This document shows positions 1 through 8,937 of a stretch of 37,719 nt of DNA, in pieces. A model generated the notes under the pieces. The model made no database searches. It saw nothing but the letters and a program-made list of their open reading frames with translations, and was not told where the DNA came from. A program made the translations under genes and the position numbers. The stretch comes from a virus. Positions within the stretch are counted from its first letter, which is position 1. Each line of letters starts with the position of its first letter. The stretch covers positions 1 to 37,719 of IMG/VR virus record IMGVR_UViG_3300046170_000545; one strand, 5' to 3'.

Positions 1-1038
1 ATGATTGCGACATCACAAAATATCTGGGATCCGGAGAAGCGTGTTTCCATTAAACAAATCAAGGGGGTTAATAAAACGACTTACGAAGTCTATTGTAGGC
101 TACCAAACGGTACCGTCTTTCGTCAACGATTTACTGACTCCTTGAAGGCCGAAAAATGTGCCGATGAAAAGCGCATCGAGGGTACCAATTTAGCTAATAT
201 CAAGAAGGCTAATATCAGACCTAGTTCTTTCACCGAAGTTGAGGAAGGTGAATACCATCGAGCCATCGAAATTTTGAAGGAAAGATTACCTGAAGATTGG
301 ACTCTTCTGAAGGCAGTTAGTTATGCTGCGGATAGATACCACAGCAACGATCATGTCGAGATATTGGTATTGGATGCGATTCAAGAATACATCCAATTTA
401 AGAAGGACGAAGGTAAGGGTACAAATTACATCGCCAACATTGCCCGTGATCTCGGTTTACTCAAAAATAAGGAAACCAAAAAGTACGAACCAAAACCCGA
501 TTCATTTGCCTCCCTGAATAAATTCCTCAATCAGGTCAGCCAGGATGAGTTCAAACAATTCATCAACAAACCAGGTACATCACAAACCACACAAAACGGG
601 ATCCATAAAACCTACACCTCTTTCATCAATTGGGCATCCGGATGTAAGCCAGCAAAGTGTGCTGCTAATCTTTTAGCGGGTGTTTCAAGACCTGGTAAAG
701 ATACCAAGGATCCGATCGGTTTTACCGCTGACGAGGCTGAGAGAATTATCCGTGAGGCAGAAAAGGCTTTTGACGGTGAGTTGGTACCTTTCTTTGCCTT
801 ATCCTTGTTTGGCGGTCTGAGGACTGAAGAAATCACCGGTAACAACCAAACCGGTGGTAAGATCCCTCCCCTTCTTTGGAATAAGAATGATAGAGGTGAA
901 AACGAAAATTACCTGATCTGGGATGAGGATGAGGACGAAGATGGCAACCCCTGTGCAAATCATCGAGGTCAGACTTCGTGGAAAGAAGGCATGGCGCAGA
1001 ACATCAAATTGTCCCCGCAAACCTGGTTGCTTTTTTGA
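1..1038 (+). CDS. int: Tyrosine integrase, N-terminal part (frameshifted)
   Basis: This is the first ~340 residues of a site-specific tyrosine recombinase, which would insert and excise the phage genome. The N-terminal ~110 residues look like an arm-binding region. A core-binding (SAM-like) domain spans about 118-230, and the catalytic domain starts near 240 with the box I motif GGLRTEE, whose arginine is R274. The frame stops at 1038, before boxes II and III, which lie in another frame downstream. Restoring one C to the CCCC run at 1013-1016 gives a continuous reading (IKLSPANLVAFLTKY). If the window is circular, this ATG overlaps the stop of the preceding gene. Family assignment is firm. 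Whether the break is natural or a sequencing error cannot be told from here. Confidence 0.85.
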   Translation: MIATSQNIWDPEKRVSIKQIKGVNKTTYEVYCRLPNGTVFRQRFTDSLKAEKCADEKRIEGTNLANIKKANIRPSSFTEVEEGEYHRAIEILKERLPEDWTLLKAVSYAADRYHSNDHVEILVLDAIQEYIQFKKDEGKGTNYIANIARDLGLLKNKETKKYEPKPDSFASLNKFLNQVSQDEFKQFINKPGTSQTTQNGIHKTYTSFINWASGCKPAKCAANLLAGVSRPGKDTKDPIGFTADEAERIIREAEKAFDGELVPFFALSLFGGLRTEEITGNNQTGGKIPPLLWNKNDRGENENYLIWDEDEDEDGNPCANHRGQTSWKEGMAQNIKLSPQTWLLF

Positions 1039-1424
1039 CTAAGTACAAAAAAGAATCTGGTGAAATAGCTCCGAAGAATTGGAGAAAGAAATACGATTAC
1101 ATCCGTGCAAAAGCTGGATTCAGGGTCGAAAAATCTAGCCTGACTACTTTCAAAAAGAACCGAAAGGGCGAGAAGGTCGAGTTCGATAGCCTCAAAGTAG
1201 ATGACCTAAGTAAACTGAAGGACATTTGTGATGACGAGAAAAGACCTGAATGGATAAGTAATGGTGCAAGACACGCTTGCTTGTCTTGCTACGCCAAGCT
1301 CCACACGGTCGAGAAAGCGTGTAATTGGGGTGGCAACACTCCAAAGGTGTTCCATCAAAACTACGACATTGGGGTGACTACTCTTGAGGCAAAGAAGTGG
1401 TTTAGGATCTTTCCTGCCACTTAG
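978..1424 (+). CDS. int: Tyrosine integrase, C-terminal catalytic part (frameshifted)
   Basis: This is the second half of the integrase, in the frame reached by a one-base shift at 1013-1016, so true translation would enter near 1017 and the ATG at 978 is probably not used. It carries box II (NGARHACLSCY, where Asn replaces the commoner His of HxxR) and the C-terminal segment NTPKVFHQNYDIGV. The Tyr of HQNY is the expected nucleophile, and a Gly (WGG) sits where a His/Trp is usual. As a separate protein it would lack R274 and be inactive. It ends 40 bp before a Rho-independent terminator. Confidence 0.8.
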   Translation: MERRHGAEHQIVPANLVAFLTKYKKESGEIAPKNWRKKYDYIRAKAGFRVEKSSLTTFKKNRKGEKVEFDSLKVDDLSKLKDICDDEKRPEWISNGARHACLSCYAKLHTVEKACNWGGNTPKVFHQNYDIGVTTLEAKKWFRIFPAT

Positions 1425-1463
1425 GCAGCTACAACACCTAAATTTTCCTGCAAAAAAGGTATA

Positions 1464-1508
1464 CATTCTAATCGGATTTGACGATCCGATAGAATGGGTG
1501 TTTTTTTT
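1464..1508 (+). terminator. Rho-independent terminator after integrase
   Basis: A hairpin at 1464-1496 has arms CATTCTAATCGGAT and ATCCGATAGAATG, with one bulged A and a short TTGACG-type loop. It is followed by GGG, TG and eight T residues (1501-1508). It lies 40 bp after the integrase stop and only 5 bp before the next gene's ATG, so it should insulate that gene from the early/integrase transcript. Confidence 0.85.
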
Positions 1509-1512
1509 AGGA

Positions 1513-2502
1513 ATGAAAATATTCCTCCAAGTAATTATTTTTTCCCTCACTACTTTTGTGGTATGTAGTGGCAAAACTTGGCTTTACTACGAACACTACC
1601 CTTGGGTGTGGGATAATATGTCAAAGGATTGGCTATACCTTCGAGGATCGAGCGATGGTAAAATTTATGCCTACCGACAAAGCACTAAAGAGTGGGCAGA
1701 GTTTGAAGTAGATCAAACTGCATCTACATTATTCGATCCACAAAGCCCGCCTAGCACTCTTAATGTAGACTTAAACACCACCGTGAACCTAGAAATGATT
1801 TGGGTTGAACCGGGGTCTTTCATGATGGGTAGCCCTGAAAATGAAATTGGACATACTCCAAGAGAAACCCAGCACCTAGTTACCATAGATCAAGGATTTT
1901 ACTTGGGTAAGTATGAATTTACAGAGGGTCAATGGGATGCAGTTTCTACACCCCCCCCTTACCCTGGGAGTGAAAACCCAAATCTTCCTGTTAGTACGAA
2001 TTGGGATAAAGCGAATCGCGTTATCTCTAATTTAAATTCACAAAAAGTAGGGCAACTAAACTCTGGATGGGCGTTTGATTTTCCAACTGAGGAACAATGG
2101 GAGTATGCTTGCAGAGCTGGTACTACAACTCCTTTTTCCTTTGGTAATACCCTCACACAAACACAAGCAAATTTTGCCTACGATGGGCATGGCTCTGGCT
2201 TCCAGCAAAAGATTGAAGTAGGACAGTATAGTCCGAATCAATGGGGGTTTTACGATATGCATGGAAATGTTTGGGAGTTTTGTAAGGATTGGGCGATTGA
2301 ATACCCTTCTGTTCCTGCAAATTGGTCGCATCGATTCGATAACCCAGATTATTTTACTACCTACAAAATTCTTCGTGGTGGTTGTTTTGAAACTGATTTA
2401 GAGAGTACTCGTTCTGCATTAAGAAATTGGACAGTTCCGGAAGCGGGGGGGGGGGCCATTCCTCAAAATGGCTTCCGTATCGCCCTCAAAAAGACTAACT
2501 AA
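1513..2502 (+). CDS. Exported FGE-sulfatase (SUMF1) fold protein
   Basis: This is a 329-residue protein. The ATG at 1513 is preferred over in-frame codons further upstream because it gives a signal peptide (MKIFLQVIIFSLTTFVVCSG) directly after the terminator. Residues 22-64 are rich in W and Y. Residues ~95-326 match the formylglycine-generating-enzyme/C-type-lectin-like fold: GSFMMGSPENE, PTEEQWEYACRAGT (191-204), GFYDMHGNVWEFCKDW (245-260), LRGGCF and NGFRIAL. The closely spaced Cys pair of catalytic FGEs is not seen after LRGG, so a binding or structural role is likelier than sulfatase activation (inference). It stands alone on the + strand, convergent with the late operon, and looks like cargo. 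It contains C8 and G11 tracts, the second only 17 codons from the end. Confidence 0.8.
   Translation: MKIFLQVIIFSLTTFVVCSGKTWLYYEHYPWVWDNMSKDWLYLRGSSDGKIYAYRQSTKEWAEFEVDQTASTLFDPQSPPSTLNVDLNTTVNLEMIWVEPGSFMMGSPENEIGHTPRETQHLVTIDQGFYLGKYEFTEGQWDAVSTPPPYPGSENPNLPVSTNWDKANRVISNLNSQKVGQLNSGWAFDFPTEEQWEYACRAGTTTPFSFGNTLTQTQANFAYDGHGSGFQQKIEVGQYSPNQWGFYDMHGNVWEFCKDWAIEYPSVPANWSHRFDNPDYFTTYKILRGGCFETDLESTRSALRNWTVPEAGGGAIPQNGFRIALKKTN
1951..1958 (+). repeat. C8 homopolymer tract inside the FGE-fold gene
   Basis: Eight consecutive C residues encode part of a TPPPY segment. A one-base slip here would truncate the protein before its conserved core. Confidence 0.9.
2445..2455 (+). repeat. G11 homopolymer tract inside the FGE-fold gene
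   Basis: Eleven consecutive G residues encode AGGGA near residue 312. The present length keeps the terminal NGFRIALKK motif in frame. Gain or loss of one base would replace the last ~17 residues. It is the longest mononucleotide run I found in the window. Confidence 0.9.
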
Positions 2503-2524
2503 TACTTGTCAGACTCTAACGAAT

Positions 2525-5500
2525 TTACCGCCTAAACCTCTCCAAAGTCTCACCCGCCACGGCTGCTTTTGCAGCAGCCGGTGGTGCCATGAATCTATTC
2601 ATGGAGCGTTGTCGGGGTGGACGGATCCTAGGAGTAGATGTTCTTGCCCCCTGGGGCATGAGGAATCCTAAGTCCGAGGCTTTTTTTGTTTCTGCGATTC
2701 CTGTTTTGCTTCCCGTCTTTTCTGAGGCAGCAAGTGCTTGTCTCGCAGCTTCACTCCGAACTCCTCCTCCAGACGAGCTATCGCCCTGTCCCCCACTTCC
2801 TGAATCAGATCCGAGTAGTTCAATTCCTGTTTTGGTGTATCCTGAGATTGTGTCATCTGTTTTTGCTCCTGTGTAGCCAAGTTCTTTGGCTAGGTTAATC
2901 ATGTAATACCATCTTGTCGCTTGCAAGGCAGAGGTTTCAAGCTGCTCTCCTGTCATAGCCTCAAATTCTTTTTGAAACATTTCCGTGAACCTGACCATGA
3001 AGGCGTGTTCATCTACGGGACCCGCAAGCCCGGTTCTTTGGTCAAACATTCCTCTGAAGTAAGATCTTATAAAGCGAGACTCCCACACATCAATCGTGTT
3101 GTACTCGTATCGACCTAAAGCATTCATTGTGAATGCTCCAACTTTGGGTCCAAAGATAAATGCTCTAGGTATTTGCTTATCCTGACCTGTTGCTTGCATG
3201 ACAATCTTGCGTACCTGACCTCTATCACCAACTCCTCCAGCGTACCCAAGACCTTTCTTGAACTCATCCAGCTCCTTCAATGTTGCTGTGTCCTGAAGCA
3301 TTTTAGAAGCTTTCAAAACCGAGCCTTCTCGTTTTATCAACTCGTTTAAAACAGACATCGTCTTTGCTTTATTAGAAGCAGAGGGTGAGCTGATTGAGAA
3401 GGGACTATCAATCATGACATCTCTTCCTTTAGGACTTACGCCCATTCTAATTCGATCTAGATTTCCGTTCTTGATGTATTCATCTGTAGCGAAAACGGCT
3501 TCGGCTACATTTGTAGTGAGTTGAGTTTGCGGAGAAAATAGACCGATAGCCAATTTGAATAACTCGAACTGATCATCGTCGATACCACCAAACCTTTCGT
3601 CCAGCCTTTCGCGAGTTAACTTCATGTCCTCGTTGTAGAAATCCTTGAACATAGGATTTTCCTTGAGGAAAGGAACCACATCTTGCACAGCTGCCTTTGC
3701 AGCTGCCCTTAGATTTCTAGTAGATTCTTTGAATTGTCCACCTACCTTTTTAAGCATCTTGGGGTAGATTACCTGAAAGAACTCCTGCTCTGTCTTGGTA
3801 GTTACCTTTTCCTTAGTTCGGTTCAATGCTCTTACATCTTGGAGTAAAGGCATGAGGTAATCACCTGATTCACCTCGAGGATCGAACATGGTGCTAGTTT
3901 TACCTGTGTAAATATTTTCGAATTGGGTCAGCTTTTGTTTCTCAAAAGAATCATTCTCCAAAATCCTTTTCTGAGCCTTGGTCAGTTTCTTAGGGTCACC
4001 CTGGACAATTACCTTACCCCCAGGTGCTACTTTTGCCCTGACAAGCAAGCCAGCTTGCTGGGCTTCCCGCATCTTATCAAATTCAGTCCGTTCGAAGTAA
4101 TCTTCCTGATCCTTGAAATCTATCTTTTTGGCTAAAGGATTATCCTTGTTAGCCTTAACCCAATCAAAGAGTGCTTCCGCATGAGACTCGGGACGAGTCT
4201 CTCTAGTCGAATAAACTCCACCACCCTGGTAAACCTTTCTTGGATTCTTACCGGTTTCAATAACGGTGCCATCTGAAAGGATGACACTATCCCGGGTGAT
4301 CCCGGGCATAAGGAGATCTTCGTCTAAATCCTTCTCTTGGCGCCCGGTTGCTTCAGAGTCCCGTGCTTCTCCTTGTAAGCCCTCAGATTTTCTTCGATTT
4401 GCTTCAATGCTCTCGTCGCGAATTGGGCTGGATTCTCTGAAGGATCTTTCCGCAGCGGTTCCAAGATCACTAGGTCTTTGTTTGAGTACTTGCTCGACGG
4501 TTTCTCCGAAGTCGGCTGGGAGTTTTGGTCTGTTGTTTTCATCTTTAGTTGAGATTTCTGTTAAACTTTCAATGTCGAATATTGCATCCTGGTCTCCCCA
4601 GATTGCATGACGGTAAGCGTCTCTTTCCGAAAGGGGAAAGGATACATCCAGCATAAAGTCCAGGGTGTCTGGATTTCTCCACCCACCAATGTGGGCACCT
4701 TCTCGTTCAAATAGCTGGGCATTTCTTTCAAGGTATCCCTTGAGTTCATTCAAATCCAATTCTTTCTGATTTATGACAAACTCTGTGTTTTTCTCTGGAG
4801 CTACTACCACACCCTTCTTTGGAAACCTTCCGAGCATATCCATCGTGAATCCACCCGTGTTTTGTTGGATTAATTCCAAGATCAAAGGAACATCCGCTTC
4901 ACCCAATGGAATAAATAATTCATCACCACCTGGATTCATCAATTGTTTGATACGCTCAAGATTAAATCCAGATGATTGACCTGAACGAGTAGCACTAAAA
5001 ATACGATCAAGACGGAAAGTCTTGGTCGCTGCCCCAAACGGTTCCCTGGCATTATTCGAAGATGCTCTTTTGTATCCAATCGAATCAAGAACAGGGTTTC
5101 TCGCAACCTGGGCTTTATCAATAGCACCGTGCAGAGCATTCAGAAAATTCAGTTTCTTATCAGCTATCAATGGATCTGGATCCAACCCTGTTCTACCATC
5201 GATTCCGGCAGCTGTATTGTTTCTGTAATTGTGGAACGCTTCCCAGACCTTATTGTCGGAGCCAAATAGATTCTCATACATTCCACGCAGCTCTATCGGT
5301 AAATCTGGGTGCCCCTTCAAGAACTCAAGATTTTTGATTAATTGATTTCTTTCATGCAGCCTAATGAGAATATTACCCTGCTTGGTTAGCTCGAAGCCGT
5401 AAGGCAATGCTGGACGCACTTTAAAGGGTACTGCTTTAGGTTTTCTGCCTTGTGATGCAGCAAAGTATCCTAGGAGTAGCCCTGCCCTTTCACCGTCACC

Positions 5501-8500
5501 CTGGCGAAGCGAACGGCTAATTTGACGCATAGCATCAATTTGTCTTGGATGCCAGGGACCCTGGGCAAGTTGGTCAATTACTTCATCTGGTAAATTATTA
5601 ATGTCTCTGACAAATCGTGTTCCATCAATGTCCGTTTCGACCTCAATTCCATTTCGTTCAAAAACATTTGCAGCATGATCTCCCGCTTTGCGGTCGATCT
5701 TTTGAAGTTCCCCTTTGGTCAAACCTTTAGGTGCCCCAGATGCATCCAGGATAATTTTACCATCCGGATCCTTCGCATAAATTCCACCGGTATCCAGGAT
5801 TTCCTGAACGATTGGGTTCTTTTGATCCTCAACGGTGTAAACAACATCAAAATCATCGTCTATTGGTCTGGCACCCCGTTGGGTTGTTTTTCTTCCGGTT
5901 GCCGGGTCAGTTATTTCTACACCCTCAATTTCTGATTTTCGCTTACCTCTGACATCCTTGTAATACTGCTCAATCAATCGATCTAACTCTGGGATCCGTT
6001 TTAGTTTTCCTTTAAAGAGATCAGTAGTTTTAAGAATATCACCTCGAGCATTGAGAGGTTGCTGGATCTTCAGGGCAAAGTCTCTAAGGAATGAGACATT
6101 TATCATGCCATCAAGCGTGGCAAACATTAGTTTGCCAAGGGGTCCACGGTTTAAAACCGCTTCGCGTTGACCGGATAAAAGGTAATCAACACCATGATCT
6201 GCAAAGATTTCACGACCAATAAGTGTGGGGTCAGCTTCATACCTAGCTACATCTTCAGGGCGAACAGAAATATCTTCCCGTAAGCGTCCAAGGTAAATAT
6301 CACGAAGTCCTTCGACATACTTACCATCTTTGTCTACACCACCGTAAAACTCTTCGCTGTAGGTAACTTTTCCATTCTCATCGTATTTCGCATAGATTCC
6401 GTCTAGTCCGGTTAAAGGGTCACCAAACAAGATTCTATTTACTGCCGGCACCAATCCATGAGTCTCAACAAAGTGTGAAATCTCATGAGCTAAAGCTCCC
6501 CTGATTAAAGTGCCAGGTGCTTTGGGATTGTAAGTAATTTCCATCGTGGATGGATTGAATGAACCCGCTCCACGGTCTGATGGAGTGAAAACGACATCAG
6601 GATGGGAAAGACTATAACCAGCTAACATCATCCTGGTAGAAGCTGGCATCTGATCAAATTCAGCTTTCTCATTAGAATTTAAATGGTCACGGTAATATTG
6701 CTCATCACCGATCATTTTTTGAAATAGATCCCCTTTGGATTTGTACTGCTGGTACATTCCAGCACCCGTACCGATTGCCGTAAAGGGTGCTGCCATTATG
6801 GCTCCTGAAACCGCTCCAGCTGGTTCTCCAGCAGAAGCAATGAAACCGATACTCGCGGGTAAACTTGAAGCAGCTACAACATTCTTACCAAACCTACTAG
6901 CAGTTTCCGCGTATCTACCAAAACCCGTTTTATCCATGAAATCAGCAACGCCCTTGGTTGCTTTAGAAACAGGCTTTGCTTTACCAATCGCTTGCCCTTG
7001 TTGGGTTGTGCGGAACGGAATATCATTAGGAAATACTTCTTTAGTGGCAGTCCTTGCGCCTGTCCCTACAGCATCCAATCCACGGGCAAACATATTCCTA
7101 GGTGCTTCCCTGGTGAACAAATTATTTCTGTCACGCAAAGCACCTTGTAGCCCTTCGTCTGCGTCAGGTAATAATGCTACCCGACGAAAGAAAGGTTCTT
7201 TTGTCTGGCTGTAAATAAACTCAGTTCCAATAACTCTTGCGTCTCTTGCAACCGTATCAGCAGCCTTTAGAAAATTGGGCCCAAGTAATGTTGCAATGGC
7301 TCCAGCTACCCCAGCTCCACCTATGGCATCCTGATCTAAATAGAAACCAGCTCCTCCAGCAATACCTAGGGTTCCTGCAATTTTGTATTTAAGACTATTT
7401 AACCTTCTCCTGGCTTCTACCTCTGTAATTTCCTCACCGGCATTTCTCGCACCTGTGATGATATAACGAATAGCAGAATCAGCAGGGATTGAAGTAAGGA
7501 CTCTTAATGCCTTAATGGTAGCTGGCATTGCTGCCCCTATTGCTGCTCCGGGTGCCCCGGCAATAATACCACCAATAGTAGCACCCGTAATTTCAGGATT
7601 CAATTTACCAGCTACCATTGCAGCCTTACGAACAAGCCCGGCTTTAGAAGCCGGACTTGTCGCATCAACCGCCATCCCCATTGCCTTGGCACCGCCAGGT
7701 GTAGTTTTATCTAAAGTCTCAGCTGCTACCCTTCCTAAAGTTTCAGGAGAAGATTTTCCCGCCATCCGAGCAATAAGTGAGTCTTTACCGTACTTATTTA
7801 AAATCTTCTGCTTGGCAGCAAGTTGTTCTTGTAGTGATTCGAAACTCTTAGCGATTCTCCCTTGAACCAAAGCATCAGGAGGAAGTTTCTTACTCATAGC
7901 CTGAAGTCTTGCTTGTTGGCTGGTAAGTTTTTCCGTGTCCAATAAGGTCTGTTTGATTTTACCCGCAAGTTTAGCTCTTTGAGGTGCAGTCAAAAGTTTA
8001 GCCGTCGGAGCCATTGCCAAATTTAATGGGTCTCCCGCCATTTCAAAAAAGAAGCTCAGACCTTCACTTGGCTGCTGATAGCCGGATCTCAAATCTTGCT
8101 GAAGTTGAGAATCGAAATTGTAGGAGTCTGATTCAACTCCGACTAGTCCTTTTATTGATTCAATTGGGTTCTCAAGAACAAAAGCAGCTAATTCATCTGC
8201 GTTCTCATATTCGTAATTAATCTTATCAAATGAGATAGCAGCATCTACATAATCAATAATATCATCGTCATCATCCTCATCCACCAGAAGTTTGTTAGTG
8301 AGATATTTTGCACCGGATCCAATAAATTGACTTGTCTTAGCTCCACGCACAAAACCCTGCCCTACGGATGATTCAACATTATCCGTGGCGTAATCCATTG
8401 CAGCAGCCTTAACCATTCCCCTAGCTGCTTTGTTTTGGGTGTAGAATGGCATTCCTGTTTGTTTCAATGCATCAGCAACAGGATCACCTTCAATTGACAT

Positions 8501-8935
8501 TTCTCTATTATCCAGGAGTCCAAAAAGAATTTTACCCGCCTCTCTAAATTGTCCTACATTTTCAACTTTCTCATAAGCCACAGGCTCATCTTCCAAAGTA
8601 AGAACCTTTCTGTAAGGCGAAATGAATGGATCTGCTTTTCTTCCAAAGTCCTGAAGAAACTCACCTATTGAAGTTAATAGCCCTGCTTGGGTTTCATCCT
8701 GAAGAGTCTCCGGGTCATCCTCCTGGTCTGTGATATTAAAATTGGATCCTTCAAAGAATCCATTCTTGTATGCTGAAATTTTTGCATCCCTGGATAACTG
8801 ACTTAATCCGTATGGACGAACAACGCTTTTGGCAGCTTCCCAAAAGTGAGCGTCGGTAGGCTCCTGTCCTTCTGGTAATTCAAGAACTCCCTTGAGTTGT
8901 GGAATCTCAGAGTGACTAATTTCAAACTTTCCCAT
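2525..8935 (-). CDS. Giant polyvalent internal virion / DNA-ejection protein with HExxH peptidase site
   Basis: This 2136-residue protein is the last gene of the late operon, following two other internal-virion-like genes. This size and position are typical of proteins ejected into the host with the DNA. Visible parts: an acidic N-terminus; Ala/Gly-rich hydrophobic stretches near residues 435-477, 515-553 and 682-728 that could insert into a membrane; a zinc-metallopeptidase-like site HEISH at 817-821 followed by ETH; long helical charged segments; a conserved-looking C-terminal region near 1900-2020 (GPKVGAFTMNALGRYEYNTID, then an RWYYMINLAKELG stretch); and a low-complexity Gly/Ser tail. 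Large multi-domain polyvalent proteins are known from phages and plasmids. The peptidase could trim the cell wall or process host or virion proteins (inference). The start overlaps closely with the upstream stop. Confidence 0.75.
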   Translation of the reverse strand: MGKFEISHSEIPQLKGVLELPEGQEPTDAHFWEAAKSVVRPYGLSQLSRDAKISAYKNGFFEGSNFNITDQEDDPETLQDETQAGLLTSIGEFLQDFGRKADPFISPYRKVLTLEDEPVAYEKVENVGQFREAGKILFGLLDNREMSIEGDPVADALKQTGMPFYTQNKAARGMVKAAAMDYATDNVESSVGQGFVRGAKTSQFIGSGAKYLTNKLLVDEDDDDDIIDYVDAAISFDKINYEYENADELAAFVLENPIESIKGLVGVESDSYNFDSQLQQDLRSGYQQPSEGLSFFFEMAGDPLNLAMAPTAKLLTAPQRAKLAGKIKQTLLDTEKLTSQQARLQAMSKKLPPDALVQGRIAKSFESLQEQLAAKQKILNKYGKDSLIARMAGKSSPETLGRVAAETLDKTTPGGAKAMGMAVDATSPASKAGLVRKAAMVAGKLNPEITGATIGGIIAGAPGAAIGAAMPATIKALRVLTSIPADSAIRYIITGARNAGEEITEVEARRRLNSLKYKIAGTLGIAGGAGFYLDQDAIGGAGVAGAIATLLGPNFLKAADTVARDARVIGTEFIYSQTKEPFFRRVALLPDADEGLQGALRDRNNLFTREAPRNMFARGLDAVGTGARTATKEVFPNDIPFRTTQQGQAIGKAKPVSKATKGVADFMDKTGFGRYAETASRFGKNVVAASSLPASIGFIASAGEPAGAVSGAIMAAPFTAIGTGAGMYQQYKSKGDLFQKMIGDEQYYRDHLNSNEKAEFDQMPASTRMMLAGYSLSHPDVVFTPSDRGAGSFNPSTMEITYNPKAPGTLIRGALAHEISHFVETHGLVPAVNRILFGDPLTGLDGIYAKYDENGKVTYSEEFYGGVDKDGKYVEGLRDIYLGRLREDISVRPEDVARYEADPTLIGREIFADHGVDYLLSGQREAVLNRGPLGKLMFATLDGMINVSFLRDFALKIQQPLNARGDILKTTDLFKGKLKRIPELDRLIEQYYKDVRGKRKSEIEGVEITDPATGRKTTQRGARPIDDDFDVVYTVEDQKNPIVQEILDTGGIYAKDPDGKIILDASGAPKGLTKGELQKIDRKAGDHAANVFERNGIEVETDIDGTRFVRDINNLPDEVIDQLAQGPWHPRQIDAMRQISRSLRQGDGERAGLLLGYFAASQGRKPKAVPFKVRPALPYGFELTKQGNILIRLHERNQLIKNLEFLKGHPDLPIELRGMYENLFGSDNKVWEAFHNYRNNTAAGIDGRTGLDPDPLIADKKLNFLNALHGAIDKAQVARNPVLDSIGYKRASSNNAREPFGAATKTFRLDRIFSATRSGQSSGFNLERIKQLMNPGGDELFIPLGEADVPLILELIQQNTGGFTMDMLGRFPKKGVVVAPEKNTEFVINQKELDLNELKGYLERNAQLFEREGAHIGGWRNPDTLDFMLDVSFPLSERDAYRHAIWGDQDAIFDIESLTEISTKDENNRPKLPADFGETVEQVLKQRPSDLGTAAERSFRESSPIRDESIEANRRKSEGLQGEARDSEATGRQEKDLDEDLLMPGITRDSVILSDGTVIETGKNPRKVYQGGGVYSTRETRPESHAEALFDWVKANKDNPLAKKIDFKDQEDYFERTEFDKMREAQQAGLLVRAKVAPGGKVIVQGDPKKLTKAQKRILENDSFEKQKLTQFENIYTGKTSTMFDPRGESGDYLMPLLQDVRALNRTKEKVTTKTEQEFFQVIYPKMLKKVGGQFKESTRNLRAAAKAAVQDVVPFLKENPMFKDFYNEDMKLTRERLDERFGGIDDDQFELFKLAIGLFSPQTQLTTNVAEAVFATDEYIKNGNLDRIRMGVSPKGRDVMIDSPFSISSPSASNKAKTMSVLNELIKREGSVLKASKMLQDTATLKELDEFKKGLGYAGGVGDRGQVRKIVMQATGQDKQIPRAFIFGPKVGAFTMNALGRYEYNTIDVWESRFIRSYFRGMFDQRTGLAGPVDEHAFMVRFTEMFQKEFEAMTGEQLETSALQATRWYYMINLAKELGYTGAKTDDTISGYTKTGIELLGSDSGSGGQGDSSSGGGVRSEAARQALAASEKTGSKTGIAETKKASDLGFLMPQGARTSTPRIRPPRQRSMNRFMAPPAAAKAAVAGETLERFRR
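2557..2584. repeat. Hairpin near the 3' end of the giant gene
   Basis: CCAC+GGCTGC pairs with GCAGCC+(G)+GTGG around a TTTTGCA loop, giving ten pairs with one bulge. It lies inside the last ~20 codons of the giant gene, close to the convergent FGE gene. It has no T-run, so it is not a classical terminator. Confidence 0.5.
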
Positions 8936-8937
8936 GA

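Noticed and set aside
1513-2502. Target gene of a diversity-generating retroelement
   Set aside because: FGE/C-lectin folds are common retroelement targets, but no reverse transcriptase and no template repeat is present in the window.
1513-2502. Catalytic sulfatase-activating enzyme working with the sulfotransferase
   Set aside because: The Cys pair that follows LRGG in active enzymes is missing, and no sulfatase is encoded here.
2503-2524. Shared terminator between the FGE gene and the late operon
   Set aside because: Only 22 bp separate the two stops, and no stem with T-run is found there; the nearby stem at 2557 lies inside the giant gene and lacks a T-run.
2668-2880. A separate 70-residue minus-strand gene inside the end of the giant gene
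   Set aside because: It reads coding-like (Glu/Gln/Lys-rich), but no own ribosome site is seen, and the giant gene's frame continues through it to a plausible end. Purine-rich sequence can mimic coding in two frames.
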